From assembly GCA_019359695.1 (NCBI GenBank), contig JAHHGV010000039.1, forward strand, positions 1 to 64,000: a DNA stretch of 64,000 bases. The letters are read 5' to 3'. Every line of letters begins with the position of its first letter. Position 1 is the stretch's first letter. A model generated the notes under the pieces. That model ran no database searches and was not told the origin of the DNA. It was given only the letters and a program-made list of their open reading frames with translations. Positions 38,594 to 48,098 of the stretch are shown here, one piece after another. Source of the DNA: Brasilonema angustatum HA4187-MV1. GTDB lineage: Bacteria > Cyanobacteriota > Cyanobacteriia > Cyanobacteriales > Nostocaceae. The position numbers and the translations under genes are program-made.

Positions 38594-38851
38594 GTATTTT
38601 TATAAAGGGACTTACCGGAGATTGGGGATTAGAGATGTTGTCATTTCTTAATTGTTAGTTGTTAGTTATTAATTATTAGTTAACCTTTGTAATAACCTAC
38701 TAACAACTAACTCATATGTCGAGCGCGCAAATCAACACACTATTGGACAAAATATCAAAAACCTAGAACACAAAATTTTTGGAATTTTGTAAAATGTGTG
38801 CCCATAACGCTTAGGGCATATTTTGAATTCCGCAAAGCGGTGCTCGTCCCT

Positions 38852-41212
38852 TTATTCCTCGTCAGGATACAGTTCTAAGTCATCAGGATATTGATCCTCA
38901 TGTGATAAGTAAAGATTTGTATCTTCTCCATTTGAGAGGTTGACATCCTTACCAAAAACTGGCAAACCATCGCTGCCAACAGTGACTAAATCGATTTGCT
39001 GGCGATAATAATCAACACTCTTAACCTGTACGGCTACGCGATCGCCTAATCTATAGGATGCACGATTTTTGCGACCAAACAACGCCTGCTGTCTGGCGCG
39101 ATACTCATACCAATCGTCTTTGAGAGAACTGACGTGGACAAGTCCTTCTACCCGTAGAGGTACGCGAGGATTGCTAACTGAGTTTGACACAGTTGGTGGA
39201 ACTTCAATTTCTACAAAGAACCCGTAGGACTGGACACCTGTGATCACACCAGTGAAAACTTCGCTGATACGCTGTTTCATCAGTGAGGCTCTTTGCAATC
39301 CTGCTAAATCGGCTTCTGCTTCTTGAACTTCTTTTTCTCTATCGTTGAGCTGAATAATCACCCTTGTCAAATCGCTTTGGAGTTCTTGTTGCAATTCTGG
39401 CGGTAGGACATTCCAGTTAATTTCACTCTCGCTATTTGAGTGGCGTAGGTTGACACGCTCTTTGACACGGGTGGTGCGGCGATCGCGTCCGTGTTCAAGT
39501 AATGTATAAAATACCCTTTGCATCAGTAAATCCGGGTAACGTCGCAAGGGAGCAGTGAAATGAACGTACTCTGGTAATGACAATCCAAAGTGAGGTCCTT
39601 TGGTTGTACTATACGTAGCTGGCTTGAGTGTGTCTTGCAACAAATAGGTCAGAACTTGCTCGGATGCTGATTCTGCAAAAACTCTGGTCAACTGTTGATA
39701 GTCGAGGGGTTGAACATCTATTTCTGGATCTAATGACAGCTCGACGCCCAAGTTAATTGCTAATTTCAACATTTCTTGGACATCTTCGGCATCAGGTGCG
39801 CTTTGAACTCGCCAAATAGCTGGGATACCTAAAGCATTAAAGTGGGTTGCTATAAGTTGGTTAACGAGTAGCACAAACTCAGTTAACAATGAGTGCACAG
39901 GTAAATCATTCACCATCACACACCCCATAGCACCTTCATCATAGTATGGGTTTTGGTTTGGTGGCAGATTTAACTGCAAGCACCCACGGTTCGACCGTAC
40001 TTCTTTTAACAAGTATCGCAAACTATCGAGTTGTTGCACCATCTCTACAAAGGACGATGAGATTTTGGTAGACTCCTTTGTGAGAATTGCCTCTACTTGT
40101 TCTTCACTCACTGAGGCGTCTACTTTGACAACGCTGGGTTGTACTTCCCACTCCAGTACTTGTCCTGATTTTGAATCAATTGTTATTAAGAATGAAATGG
40201 CTAAGCGATCGCTTTTGGGTAATAGAGCACAGCGTTCGGCAACAGCTTCTGGCAACATTGACAGTACCAATTCTCCCAGATAAACTGAGCGACCGCGCTT
40301 GAGTGCTTCTCGGTCTAGGGCTTCGTCTGGTTGAATATAATGGGAAAGATCTGCAATATGAAAGCCTAAGCGCCAATGTTCTTCGCTTGTTTTTTCCAAG
40401 GTGAAAGCATTTTCGAGCATCGTTGAGTCATTACTGTTGCCAATAATGCTCAAAGTCAATTGCTGACGTAAATCGAGGCGATTCTTTAAATCAGCTTTTA
40501 GCAGCTTTTTCGGTAATTTTGAGGCTGCTTCCTGTACGGATTCTGGAAAAGTACGAGAAAGGTCATGCTTACAGGTGACTAAATCGATGTCCGCCGCCGC
40601 TTCAGCATCACTGCCAAGAATTTGTACAACCCGACCAAGTGGAGGATATTGTGCTAGTGGGTAACGTAAGACCTCGACATGAGCCAGATGGTCAATTGCT
40701 TGTTCCAAGTTAGCGCTGTTTAGTTGCAGTTTGAGTTCAAACAGTAACCTATCATCCAAAGGTACCGCACGAAATCCACTTTCTACTTGCTTAATCCGCG
40801 CTAGTAAAGTGTGATTGGAGCGTTCTAAGATTAATTTAACCTCTCCTTCTGGGGAGCGACGACGACTACCTTCTTTGAGAACTCTAACCAAAACGCGATC
40901 GCCATTCCACGCGTTACTGAGATGACTTTCGCGGATATAAATATCTTCTGAACCTTCCACATCTTGAATTGCAAAGCAAAAGCCTTTACTGGAACAACGG
41001 AGTTTTGCTTCAATCAGCCCTTCTTCTGTGACTCGACGATACTTGCCACGTTCTTTGACTAAAACCCCAATTTTTTCCAGTATCTCTAAAGCAATATGAA
41101 GTTTTTGTAAACTAACTTCATCTTCGCAACCAAGTTTCTTTTCTAAGAGTTTACGAGCCACCAATTTATCATCAGTGAAATTGGCGAGAAGTGTAGCGAT
41201 TGAAAATTCCAT
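38852..41212 (-). CDS. RNB-family (RNase II/R-like) protein without catalytic aspartates
   Basis: This 786-residue protein has the RNase II/R layout: N-terminal winged and cold-shock parts (about 1-200), an RNB domain (about 245-590), and a C-terminal S1 domain (about 650-750) with a VEGLVHVSSL core. The C-terminal part of the RNB site, HFTAPLRRYPDLLMQR, is intact. The four Asp cluster that binds metal (in E. coli RNase II the run IDSASTEDMDDA, D201/D207/D209/D210) is here IIGNSNDSTMLENA near residue 255, so the acid cluster is gone. The protein may be a non-catalytic RNA-binding RNB homologue, or may use other acids. A second, active RNase II/R should be encoded elsewhere. No ribosome site is visible before ATG. 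Confidence 0.85.
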   Translation of the reverse strand: MEFSIATLLANFTDDKLVARKLLEKKLGCEDEVSLQKLHIALEILEKIGVLVKERGKYRRVTEEGLIEAKLRCSSKGFCFAIQDVEGSEDIYIRESHLSNAWNGDRVLVRVLKEGSRRRSPEGEVKLILERSNHTLLARIKQVESGFRAVPLDDRLLFELKLQLNSANLEQAIDHLAHVEVLRYPLAQYPPLGRVVQILGSDAEAAADIDLVTCKHDLSRTFPESVQEAASKLPKKLLKADLKNRLDLRQQLTLSIIGNSNDSTMLENAFTLEKTSEEHWRLGFHIADLSHYIQPDEALDREALKRGRSVYLGELVLSMLPEAVAERCALLPKSDRLAISFLITIDSKSGQVLEWEVQPSVVKVDASVSEEQVEAILTKESTKISSSFVEMVQQLDSLRYLLKEVRSNRGCLQLNLPPNQNPYYDEGAMGCVMVNDLPVHSLLTEFVLLVNQLIATHFNALGIPAIWRVQSAPDAEDVQEMLKLAINLGVELSLDPEIDVQPLDYQQLTRVFAESASEQVLTYLLQDTLKPATYSTTKGPHFGLSLPEYVHFTAPLRRYPDLLMQRVFYTLLEHGRDRRTTRVKERVNLRHSNSESEINWNVLPPELQQELQSDLTRVIIQLNDREKEVQEAEADLAGLQRASLMKQRISEVFTGVITGVQSYGFFVEIEVPPTVSNSVSNPRVPLRVEGLVHVSSLKDDWYEYRARQQALFGRKNRASYRLGDRVAVQVKSVDYYRQQIDLVTVGSDGLPVFGKDVNLSNGEDTNLYLSHEDQYPDDLELYPDEE

Positions 41213-42023
41213 GCAGTGAACCGGCCTTTGGTCAAAAGATCATTTTTTTTTTCTGGTTTTTTGCTCGTGTACCCTCACGACTACAAACACCCTTTGGCAA
41301 ACGAATTGCCCAATCATAGAGGGCACTGCACGAACATTTCAGAGTGTTGATGTGTCCAAGCTCCTTGTCCAAGACTATCTTCCAAAGTACGCCCGTTTGA
41401 GATTTTGCCCCCTCGCTAATAACGTAACGGGTTTTTGAGTGACGTACGTTGCACAATTCTCCACGCTGCCCAAAAGCTCTCTTTAGGGGAACTACAGGTG
41501 TTCGATTGTCTTGTGTGAAGGTACTTCTACGCCATGTAACTCTGATTTTTAACTAGGAGAAACTGCCGATATATCTAATTGACCCATATGTAGGATCGGA
41601 AACAATTAGCTCAGCAGTCCATAATAGGTGAGGATGAACCATTACTTCATTATTGTAGATATATAGCGCACTTACAGGAAATACTTCCACATCACTAATT
41701 AGGTAATTAGTATAGCAACAACCATGCAATCGCTCTTCCTCAACAAGCAGTCAGGAAAAATTTACCTGAACCAGTAATAAGGCTCACATCTTACCGCGAA
41801 GCGTTCGTTAGAGATGAATTGCGAGTGAGTTGACGACAGTCCTCCGACCAAGTAGTCAATGGCGAGGGAAGAGAACACGTAGGAAACAAACAAACTTTTT
41901 GTTTTTATGGTCATGTCTTAAATATTTTTGTTACCATGAATCCAGAAACACGGTAATATACCAAGACCCTCCGGGTTCGCCAGTTTGGCGGGACGGAAAC
42001 CGACACCGCCAACTGGACTCACC
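41213..42023. other. Spacer between the RNB gene and tnpB
   Basis: No gene is supported. An open minus frame at 41232-41456 has no recognisable domain. The last part (from about 41950) has a strong hairpin just before tnpB and likely contains the left end of that element. The rest shows no pattern. Confidence 0.5.
41974..42017 (+). promoter_or_regulatory. Hairpin before the tnpB start
   Basis: CCAGTTTGGCGG pairs with CCGCCAACTGG just 6-7 bases before ATG 42024. It could be part of the element's left end or could control translation of tnpB. Confidence 0.5.
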
Positions 42024-43256
42024 ATGTATAGGGCAGTTAAAGTTAGAATCTATCCTACTGATGAGCAAGAATCTTATTTAGCTCAGTGTTTCGGTAACAC
42101 TCGCTGGTTGTGGAATTATATGCTTAATGCCACAACCACAGCATACAAAGAAACGGGCAAAGGTCTTTCTAAGGCTGCGATGGACAAGTTGTTGCCAGGA
42201 TTAAAGAAGGAATACGAATGGTTAGGACTTGCCTACAGTCAAGTATTGCAACGAGTGACCTTCAATCTTTCAAGTGCGTTTGTCAATTTCTTTGAGGGAC
42301 GTGCTAAATACCCCAACTTCAAACCCAAGCATGGTAAGCAATCGATCCAGTATCCCCAAAATGTAAAATTAATGCCAAACGATTCTGTTATTAAATTTCC
42401 TGGTAATTTGGGGATGCTCAAAGCCGTGTTTCATAAAGACCTTCCACATGCAAAATTCACAACTGTAACTATATCGAAAAATGCTGATGGTAGATACTAC
42501 GCTTCTATTCTGTTTAATCAAGAGGACAACCCAGTAGTTGCGGTTAATGAAGCTATTGGGGTTGACCTAGGATTAAAGAACTTCGCAGTAACTTCCAATG
42601 GGTCAAAATATGATCTCCCTAAGAAGCAACTGGCTTCCTTAGAGAAGAATAGAAAGCGTAAACAGAAGAAGCTATCTAGAAAAACAGCCTTGACTTCAAA
42701 GGCGCGTCGTAAGGCAAAGCGTTTAGTTGTAAGGATTTCTAGCAAAATAGCTAGAGTTAGAGAGGATTTTCTACACAAGCTATCTCGCAAAATAGCATAC
42801 GAAAACCAAGTGATTTGTGTGGAAGACTTGGCAGTTAAGAACATGGTAAAGAATCCTAACTTGGCAAAATCTATTACTGACCAAGGGTGGGGAATGTTTT
42901 TAACCATGCTGAAATACAAGGCTGAAAGATTTGGGCATACTTATCAACAGATAGGTCGCTTCTTCCCATCTTCTCAACTATGTAGTGAGACTCTACTACC
43001 AGTCCCAATGTTGCAAAATGGCTATGATTCTTTGGGTGTCAGGTTTGTAGACTGTCCACACTGCCACCAAAAACATGATAGAGACATCAATGCTGCCATA
43101 AATATTAGAAACGAAGGTTTGCGATTATGGGCGTTAGGAACTAGCGCTTCTGCCCTTGGAGGGGATATAAGACCAAAATCTTCTGGACGAAAAAAATCCA
43201 CGAAGGCAGAGGCAATCCCCAATGAATTGGGAAGCCCACACAACCCGTTAGGGTAG
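42024..43256 (+). CDS. tnpB: TnpB, RNA-guided nuclease of an IS200/IS605-type element
   Basis: TnpB is a compact RuvC nuclease that uses an omega-RNA made from the end of its own element. The 410-residue protein keeps all three RuvC acids: D181 (IGVDLGLKNFAV), E267 (CVEDLAVKNM) and D354 (HDRDINAAINI). The C-terminal zinc knuckle is incomplete. C344-P-H-C347 is present, but the first pair reads C320-S-E-T, so one ligand is missing. No tnpA transposase is near, so this is a solo copy. ATG 42024 (MYRAVKVRIYPTDEQ) is the family start. The 3' end runs into a structured right end at 43215-43270. Confidence 0.9.
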   Translation: MYRAVKVRIYPTDEQESYLAQCFGNTRWLWNYMLNATTTAYKETGKGLSKAAMDKLLPGLKKEYEWLGLAYSQVLQRVTFNLSSAFVNFFEGRAKYPNFKPKHGKQSIQYPQNVKLMPNDSVIKFPGNLGMLKAVFHKDLPHAKFTTVTISKNADGRYYASILFNQEDNPVVAVNEAIGVDLGLKNFAVTSNGSKYDLPKKQLASLEKNRKRKQKKLSRKTALTSKARRKAKRLVVRISSKIARVREDFLHKLSRKIAYENQVICVEDLAVKNMVKNPNLAKSITDQGWGMFLTMLKYKAERFGHTYQQIGRFFPSSQLCSETLLPVPMLQNGYDSLGVRFVDCPHCHQKHDRDINAAINIRNEGLRLWALGTSASALGGDIRPKSSGRKKSTKAEAIPNELGSPHNPLG

Positions 43257-43270
43257 TGTAGGTAGTTCAC
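43215..43270 (+). ncRNA. Candidate omega-RNA 3' scaffold at the tnpB right end
   Basis: The last codons and the following bases form small hairpins (CCCCAATGAATTGGG and ACCCGTTAGGGT) and end in GTAGGTAGTTCAC at 43270. This matches the right-end form seen in cyanobacterial IS605-like tnpB elements. By the known arrangement, the guide would be the flanking sequence starting at 43271 (TCCAAAAGCTCATGCTAC). This is inferred; expression is not shown. Confidence 0.55.
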
Positions 43271-43497
43271 TCCAAAAGCTCATGCTACAATCAGAACACG
43301 GATGAAATGAGTCGTCGGTCATCGGTTATCAGTGAGCCGTTGGATCAAACTCGTAACTGATAGCACGTAGCTGTTCAAGCTTTAGACTTGGCAAAATAAA
43401 ATTGGAGTTTAGTCGATAACGGGACGAGAGTCAAAGCTTGGACTGATAGATAATAGTAAACTGTTTGTTTGACAGATTTTAGATTGGTAGCAGTATT

Positions 43498-44304
43498 ATG
43501 TTGGCTCAATTTCAGAGCAAATATCCCCAGGGCAGTCTTATTTCTGAATTAGTACAAATTTATCACGGTAAGTATATTGTCCGGGTAAGCATACAAATTG
43601 ATGGTGTCACACGTGCCACTGGAATGGCTGCAGCAGAAACAGTGGAGGAAGCAGAAGACCAAGCCAGGAACAGAGCACTTGTCGTTTTGGGAATGAGTCA
43701 TTCGCCAGATTCGGTTGTCATTTCCCCAGAACCTATCAAACCGGTTCAGCCAACTCTGACAACAACCAGATTTAATGAGTCTGCCTATCCCGCTACTGTC
43801 AAGACTTTTCCTCAAACAGAAGCAACCCCAACATCACCAGTTATCTCATCCGTTGTCAGTAAAAAGGATATTAAAAATGAGGAGATAATTGAGCGGTTTC
43901 CTACAACTGACAACCAGGAAACTCAGTTATTGGAGACCCCGTTCCAAAATTTGGAGATGATGTTTGGTAATCAAACAGAAAATGATATGATGCCGGAGAC
44001 TTCTGCGAGTAATGTGACACCCTTTCCATCACGTAATTACAGCACCTCAGCAGAGGATGTGCCAACTCAGACACCCACAGGGAAGAAAAAGAAGAAGAGC
44101 GAACCTGTGGATCAGTCCGACGATATCGCAAAAATTGGTGTTGAAATGCAGCGCCTAGGTTGGACAACAGAACAGGGGCGAGATTATTTGATAAAAGCTT
44201 ACGGCAAGCGATCGCGTCATTTACTAACTGACGAAGAATTGCACGATTTCCTCAGATATCTAGAATCTCAACCCACGCCCCCAGATCCATTAGCAGGATT
44301 TTGA
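43498..44304 (+). CDS. Conserved cyanobacterial protein, possible nucleic-acid-binding N-domain
   Basis: The 268-residue protein has a small N-terminal alpha/beta domain (about 15-65: GKYIVRVSIQIDGVTRATGMA, then ETVEEAEDQARNRALVVLG), which resembles the strand-strand-helix order of dsRNA-binding or Rad52-like folds. A variable Ser/Thr/Pro-rich linker (70-205) follows, with a KKKKK patch. The conserved C-terminal helical segment is DIAKIGVEMQRLGWTTEQGRDYLIKAYGKRSR followed by LLTDEELHDFLRYLESQP (split for length). The C-terminal part is common in Nostocales hypotheticals. The domain likeness is only a pattern reading. The gene stands alone downstream of the tnpB element. Confidence 0.6.
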   Translation: MLAQFQSKYPQGSLISELVQIYHGKYIVRVSIQIDGVTRATGMAAAETVEEAEDQARNRALVVLGMSHSPDSVVISPEPIKPVQPTLTTTRFNESAYPATVKTFPQTEATPTSPVISSVVSKKDIKNEEIIERFPTTDNQETQLLETPFQNLEMMFGNQTENDMMPETSASNVTPFPSRNYSTSAEDVPTQTPTGKKKKKSEPVDQSDDIAKIGVEMQRLGWTTEQGRDYLIKAYGKRSRHLLTDEELHDFLRYLESQPTPPDPLAGF

Positions 44305-44337
44305 AACAGTGAACAGTGAACAGTTATCAGTTATCAG

Positions 44338-44418
44338 TGAGCCAGCGCTGCAGGAGGGTTTCCCTCCGTAGGCGACTGGCGTTAGCGCAGCGGAACCGGA
44401 GGTTCTCCCCGAAGGGTT
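44338..44418. repeat. Dispersed GC-rich modular repeat
   Basis: One clean copy: CAGCGCTGCAGGAGGGTTTC, then CCCTCCGTAGGCGACTGGCG, then GCGGAACCGGAGGTTCTCC. It is flanked by TTATCAGT tandem sequence on both sides, as if inserted into a heptamer array (ATCAGTTATCAGT before and TTATCAGTAAATCACTGAT after). Confidence 0.85.
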
Positions 44419-44502
44419 ATCAGTAAATCACTGATATAGCTGTTGCCAGGTGTTTGAGGACAGAAACTGAACATAAAACTCAGACACTGAGAGAGTTTCA
44501 AG

Positions 44503-44542
44503 CCTGTTCCCTGTTAAGCGTTCCCTGTTAAGCGTTCCCTGA
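44503..44542. repeat. Short tandem repeat at the clpP 3' end
   Basis: GTTCCCTGTTAAGC occurs twice in tandem plus a partial third copy, immediately before the clpP stop. Confidence 0.75.
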
Positions 44543-45148
44543 CTACACCATAGCCATTGGACGGCTACCAGCAGCGTGACGGTCAATCACTTGGTCGATT
44601 AATCCATAATCCTTTGATTCCTCAGGCGACATAAAGAAGTCCCTTTCTGTATCCTCAGCAATTTTGTCATATGGCTGACCTGTGTGTTCGGCTAAATATT
44701 CATTTAGCTTGCGCTTGTGGTAAAGGATTTCGCGCGCCTGAATTTCGATATCAGTCGCTTGTCCTTGAGCGCCACCCAAAGGTTGGTGAATCATAATCCG
44801 AGAATGAGGTAAACTCATCCGCTTACCCTTAGTCCCAGCGCTGAGGAGAAAAGCGCCCATACTCGCCGCCAATCCGGTACAAATTGTACAGACATTCGGG
44901 CGGATGTGCTTCATAGTATCGAATATCCCCATACCCGCCGTTACCGAACCTCCTGGAGAGTTTATGTACATATAAATGTCTTTCTCCGAGTCTTCTGCAT
45001 CCAAGAACAGCAGCTGGGCAACAATCAAGTTAGCTACGTTGCTATCAATCGGCTGTCCCAAAAAAAGGATGCGCTCACGTAACAGCCGTGAGTAAATATC
45101 AAAGGCGCGTTCGCCACGACCTGATTGCTCAATAACGATAGGAATCAT
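44543..45148 (-). CDS. clpP: ATP-dependent Clp protease proteolytic subunit
   Basis: The 201-residue protein is a complete ClpP serine protease with the triad S96 (TGLAASMGA), H121 (IMIHQPLGG) and D170 (DTERDFFMS). The N-terminal [21 protein letters not shown] is typical of ClpP1/ClpP2-type subunits with active sites. Cyanobacteria have several clpP genes plus clpR; I cannot tell which paralogue this is. It usually pairs with clpX or clpC. clpC is in this window. The gene stands alone, with a 570-base spacer upstream. Confidence 0.97.
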   Translation of the reverse strand: MIPIVIEQSGRGERAFDIYSRLLRERILFLGQPIDSNVANLIVAQLLFLDAEDSEKDIYMYINSPGGSVTAGMGIFDTMKHIRPNVCTICTGLAASMGAFLLSAGTKGKRMSLPHSRIMIHQPLGGAQGQATDIEIQAREILYHKRKLNEYLAEHTGQPYDKIAEDTERDFFMSPEESKDYGLIDQVIDRHAAGSRPMAMV

Positions 45149-45718
45149 GCAGACTGCTTGTTACTAATTTACATACATTTTATCGATTGCAACGGCTGAT
45201 TGTTTTCAAAGAACCACAAACCGAACTTTTAAAACGAACCAAGTTTTTAGAACTTACACACTGTACAAAGAGAAAATAATGTGGATTAACTCAAGTGCAA
45301 CCTGAATGACGTTTTTCTTTAAAACAATTTACAAAATACTCACAAAGTCCTCATATTTCCTATGTATGTTGGAAATGACAATTCTCATTGAGCCGAAATT
45401 ATGCGTCTTAAAAAAGTTCAAACCGAAGATTTGACTCAATTCACATAATCATTTTTTGACAATGCGCAAGTCCTAGAGATCAAATGTGGATTGGTTCCAC
45501 CTTTGTTTGAGCGCACAATACCAGACATTGGTCAATGCGTAAGCTCTAGTTTTTATACAGAAGGTTTCAGTTTGTGACTTTTTCATAACATTGTCACCAT
45601 TTTTACAGCCTTTTCCGGAATCTAACTACTTCTTGCGGTAGATAGATAATATCAGGAGTCATCTTATTACATAAATTCTATTTGAGATGTCACCCACCAA
45701 AAGTTAGAGGAAGTCGCC
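45149..45718. other. AT-rich spacer upstream of clpP
   Basis: This divergent region between clpP (-) and a small gene (+) is AT-rich and has no repeat family member. No operator is recognised. Confidence 0.4.
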
Positions 45719-45871
45719 ATGCTAGAAAAATTTGTGCAAGCCGCCATCATTACCTTTTTACTCCACCTACTGGCAGGTCTTAGCCCAACAACTATCAAAA
45801 CACAAGCGACACCATCTTTAAGTACGCTGTCAGCACCAATCGCCAGAACTCTGTCCAACAATCTTGAATAA
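45719..45871 (+). CDS. Small single-span membrane peptide
   Basis: A 50-codon frame starts with ATG 6 bases after GAGGAAG. It encodes MLEKFVQAAIITFLLHLLAG, a hydrophobic helix, followed by a Thr/Ser/Pro-rich tail ending SNNLE. The good ribosome site and the amphipathic start suggest a real small protein, perhaps exported or membrane-anchored. It is not adjacent to a gene in an operon. No function is known to me. Confidence 0.45.
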   Translation: MLEKFVQAAIITFLLHLLAGLSPTTIKTQATPSLSTLSAPIARTLSNNLE

Positions 45872-46024
45872 GATGAATAATTATTATTTCGTCTAAGATG
45901 AGAAAACTGTTAGCTTCTAAGGTTATAAAGGTATATTACTGCGGAGTGGTTTAAGGCTGGTAAGTGAATGTCTCTCAAACACAAGCTAAACTGAGCAAAG
46001 AAGGCTGTCATCAAGAATCCTATC

Positions 46025-48082
46025 ATGACTAATCGTCTAGCTCAAGCTAAAAGCCTCTACCTCCGCAAACACGCCGAAAACCCTATTGATTGGTGGTCTT
46101 GGTGCGACGAAGCACTCGCCACGGCAAAGGCACAGAATAAACCGATATTTCTTTCGATTGGTTACTCCAGTTGCCACTGGTGTACTGTTATGGAAGGTGA
46201 AGCTTTTTCTAACCTAGCTATAGCCGAGTACATGAACGCCAACTTTCTTCCGATAAAAGTAGATAGAGAAGAAAGACCAGATATTGACAGCATCTATATG
46301 CAAGCTTTGCAGATGATGAGTGGTCAAGGCGGTTGGCCTTTAAACGTTTTTCTCACCCCAGATGATTTAATACCATTCTACGCTGGTACTTACTTCCCAG
46401 TTGAACCACGCTACGGTCGTCCTGGGTTTTTGCAAGTCCTGCAAGCAATTCGTCGTTACTACGACACAGAAAAACAAGATTTAAGTGAACGCAAAGCAGC
46501 TATTGTTGAGTCACTTCTGACCTCTGCTGTGTTACAGTCAGATGGGATCATAGAATCTCAAGATAAAGAATTGTTGCACAAAGGTTGGGAAACCTCAACA
46601 GGCATTATTACACCCAATCAATACGGTAACAGCTTCCCGATGATTCCCTACGCCGAACTCGCATTGAGGGGAAGTCGGTTTGATTATGAATCGCAGTATG
46701 ATGGCAATAAAGTTTGTACCCAGCGAGGACTAGACCTGGCATTGGGTGGAATTTATGATCATGTCGGTGGTGGATTTCATCGCTACACGGTTGACCACAC
46801 TTGGACAGTACCGCACTTTGAAAAAATGCTCTACGACAACGGACAGATTGTAGAGTATTTGGCGAACTTGTGGAGCGCAGGTGTAGAACAAGCAGCTTTT
46901 AAAAGGGCAATCGCCACAACTGTCCAATGGCTGAAACGCGAAATGACAGCGCCATCTGGATACTTCTATGCAGCGCAAGACGCAGATAGTTTCACCACTC
47001 CCACAGAAGTAGAACCAGAAGAAGGCGCGTTTTACGTCTGGAGTTACAGCGAATTGCAACAACTGTTGACTCCGGAAGAATTAACAGAATTACAACAACA
47101 GTTTACAGTCACGCCTGACGGTAACTTTGAAAGTCAGAATGTCTTGCAAAGGCGTAACGCTGGAAAACTGAGTGAAACCCTCGAAAGCACACTCGCAAAA
47201 CTGTTTGCAGTTCGCTACGGTGCTGCACCTGAGTCCGTGGAAACTTTCCCACCCGCACGCAATAACCAGGAAGCGAAAACAGAAAACTGGAAAGGACGCA
47301 TTCCCGCAGTCACAGATACAAAGATGATTGTCGCCTGGAATAGCTTGATGATTTCCGGTTTAGCAAGGGCGTATGCAGTCTTCCAACAACCAGAGTATCT
47401 GGAACTTGCAGCGAAAGCGGCGAACTTTATCTTGGATAATCAGTTTGTCGATGGGCGTTTTTACCGATTGAATTATGAGGGACAAGTTACTGTCTTAGCT
47501 CAATCTGAAGATTACGCCTTTTTTATCAAAGCACTACTGGATTTACACAGCAGTTCTGGTGAGCAAAAAAACTGGTTGGAAAGAGCGATCCCAATCCAAG
47601 AAGAATTCCACGAATATCTCTGGAGTGTAGAACTCGGCGGATACCACAACACATCAAGCGATGCTAGTCAAGACTTGATTGTGCGAGAGCGCAGTTATAT
47701 GGATAACGCGACACCTTCGGCAAATGGAGTGGCGATCACCAACCTTGTTCGTCTTGCTCTTGTCACCGACAATCTTCATTATTTGGATTTAGCCGAGCAA
47801 GGCTTAAAAGCATTTAGAAGCGTCATGAGCCAAGCTCCCCAAGCTTGTCCCAGTTTGTTTGCAGCGTTAGATTGGTATCGTAACTGTACTTTAGTCCGCA
47901 CCACCGCAGAGCAGATACAGTCTCTTAACTCCATGTATTTACCGAGTACAGCGTTTGTTGCGGTGTCGAAATTACCTGAGAGTAGTGTCGGGTTAGTTTG
48001 CCAAGGTTTGAAGTGTCTAGCACCAGCGGAAAGTTTGGAGAAGTTGTTGCAGCAAGTGCAGCAGAGTCAGGTGAGAGGGTGA
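46025..48082 (+). CDS. DUF255/YyaL thioredoxin-domain protein
   Basis: The 685-residue protein is a member of the YyaL/SPATA20 family. It has an N-terminal thioredoxin-like domain (about 1-165) with the motif GYSSCHWCTVME (C-x-x-C at about 50-53), then GGWPLNVFLTPD and FYAGTYFP. An alpha/alpha-barrel domain like glycoside-processing enzymes follows (about 190-680). Typical signatures LARHY-like GGGFHRYTVDHTWTVPHFEKMLYDN and YAAQDADS are present. The function of this widespread family is not settled; it is thought to be redox or sugar related. The gene stands alone. Confidence 0.9.
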   Translation: MTNRLAQAKSLYLRKHAENPIDWWSWCDEALATAKAQNKPIFLSIGYSSCHWCTVMEGEAFSNLAIAEYMNANFLPIKVDREERPDIDSIYMQALQMMSGQGGWPLNVFLTPDDLIPFYAGTYFPVEPRYGRPGFLQVLQAIRRYYDTEKQDLSERKAAIVESLLTSAVLQSDGIIESQDKELLHKGWETSTGIITPNQYGNSFPMIPYAELALRGSRFDYESQYDGNKVCTQRGLDLALGGIYDHVGGGFHRYTVDHTWTVPHFEKMLYDNGQIVEYLANLWSAGVEQAAFKRAIATTVQWLKREMTAPSGYFYAAQDADSFTTPTEVEPEEGAFYVWSYSELQQLLTPEELTELQQQFTVTPDGNFESQNVLQRRNAGKLSETLESTLAKLFAVRYGAAPESVETFPPARNNQEAKTENWKGRIPAVTDTKMIVAWNSLMISGLARAYAVFQQPEYLELAAKAANFILDNQFVDGRFYRLNYEGQVTVLAQSEDYAFFIKALLDLHSSSGEQKNWLERAIPIQEEFHEYLWSVELGGYHNTSSDASQDLIVRERSYMDNATPSANGVAITNLVRLALVTDNLHYLDLAEQGLKAFRSVMSQAPQACPSLFAALDWYRNCTLVRTTAEQIQSLNSMYLPSTAFVAVSKLPESSVGLVCQGLKCLAPAESLEKLLQQVQQSQVRG

Positions 48083-48098
48083 AGAACCCCTCCCCTTA

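Noticed and set aside
41232-41456. 74-residue minus-strand frame after the RNB gene
   Set aside because: No recognisable domain and no ribosome site; it looks like a chance frame.
41600-41640. Possible tRNA (TTAGCTCAGCAG)
   Set aside because: No acceptor or T-arm pairing is found around it; only the D-arm-like string is present.
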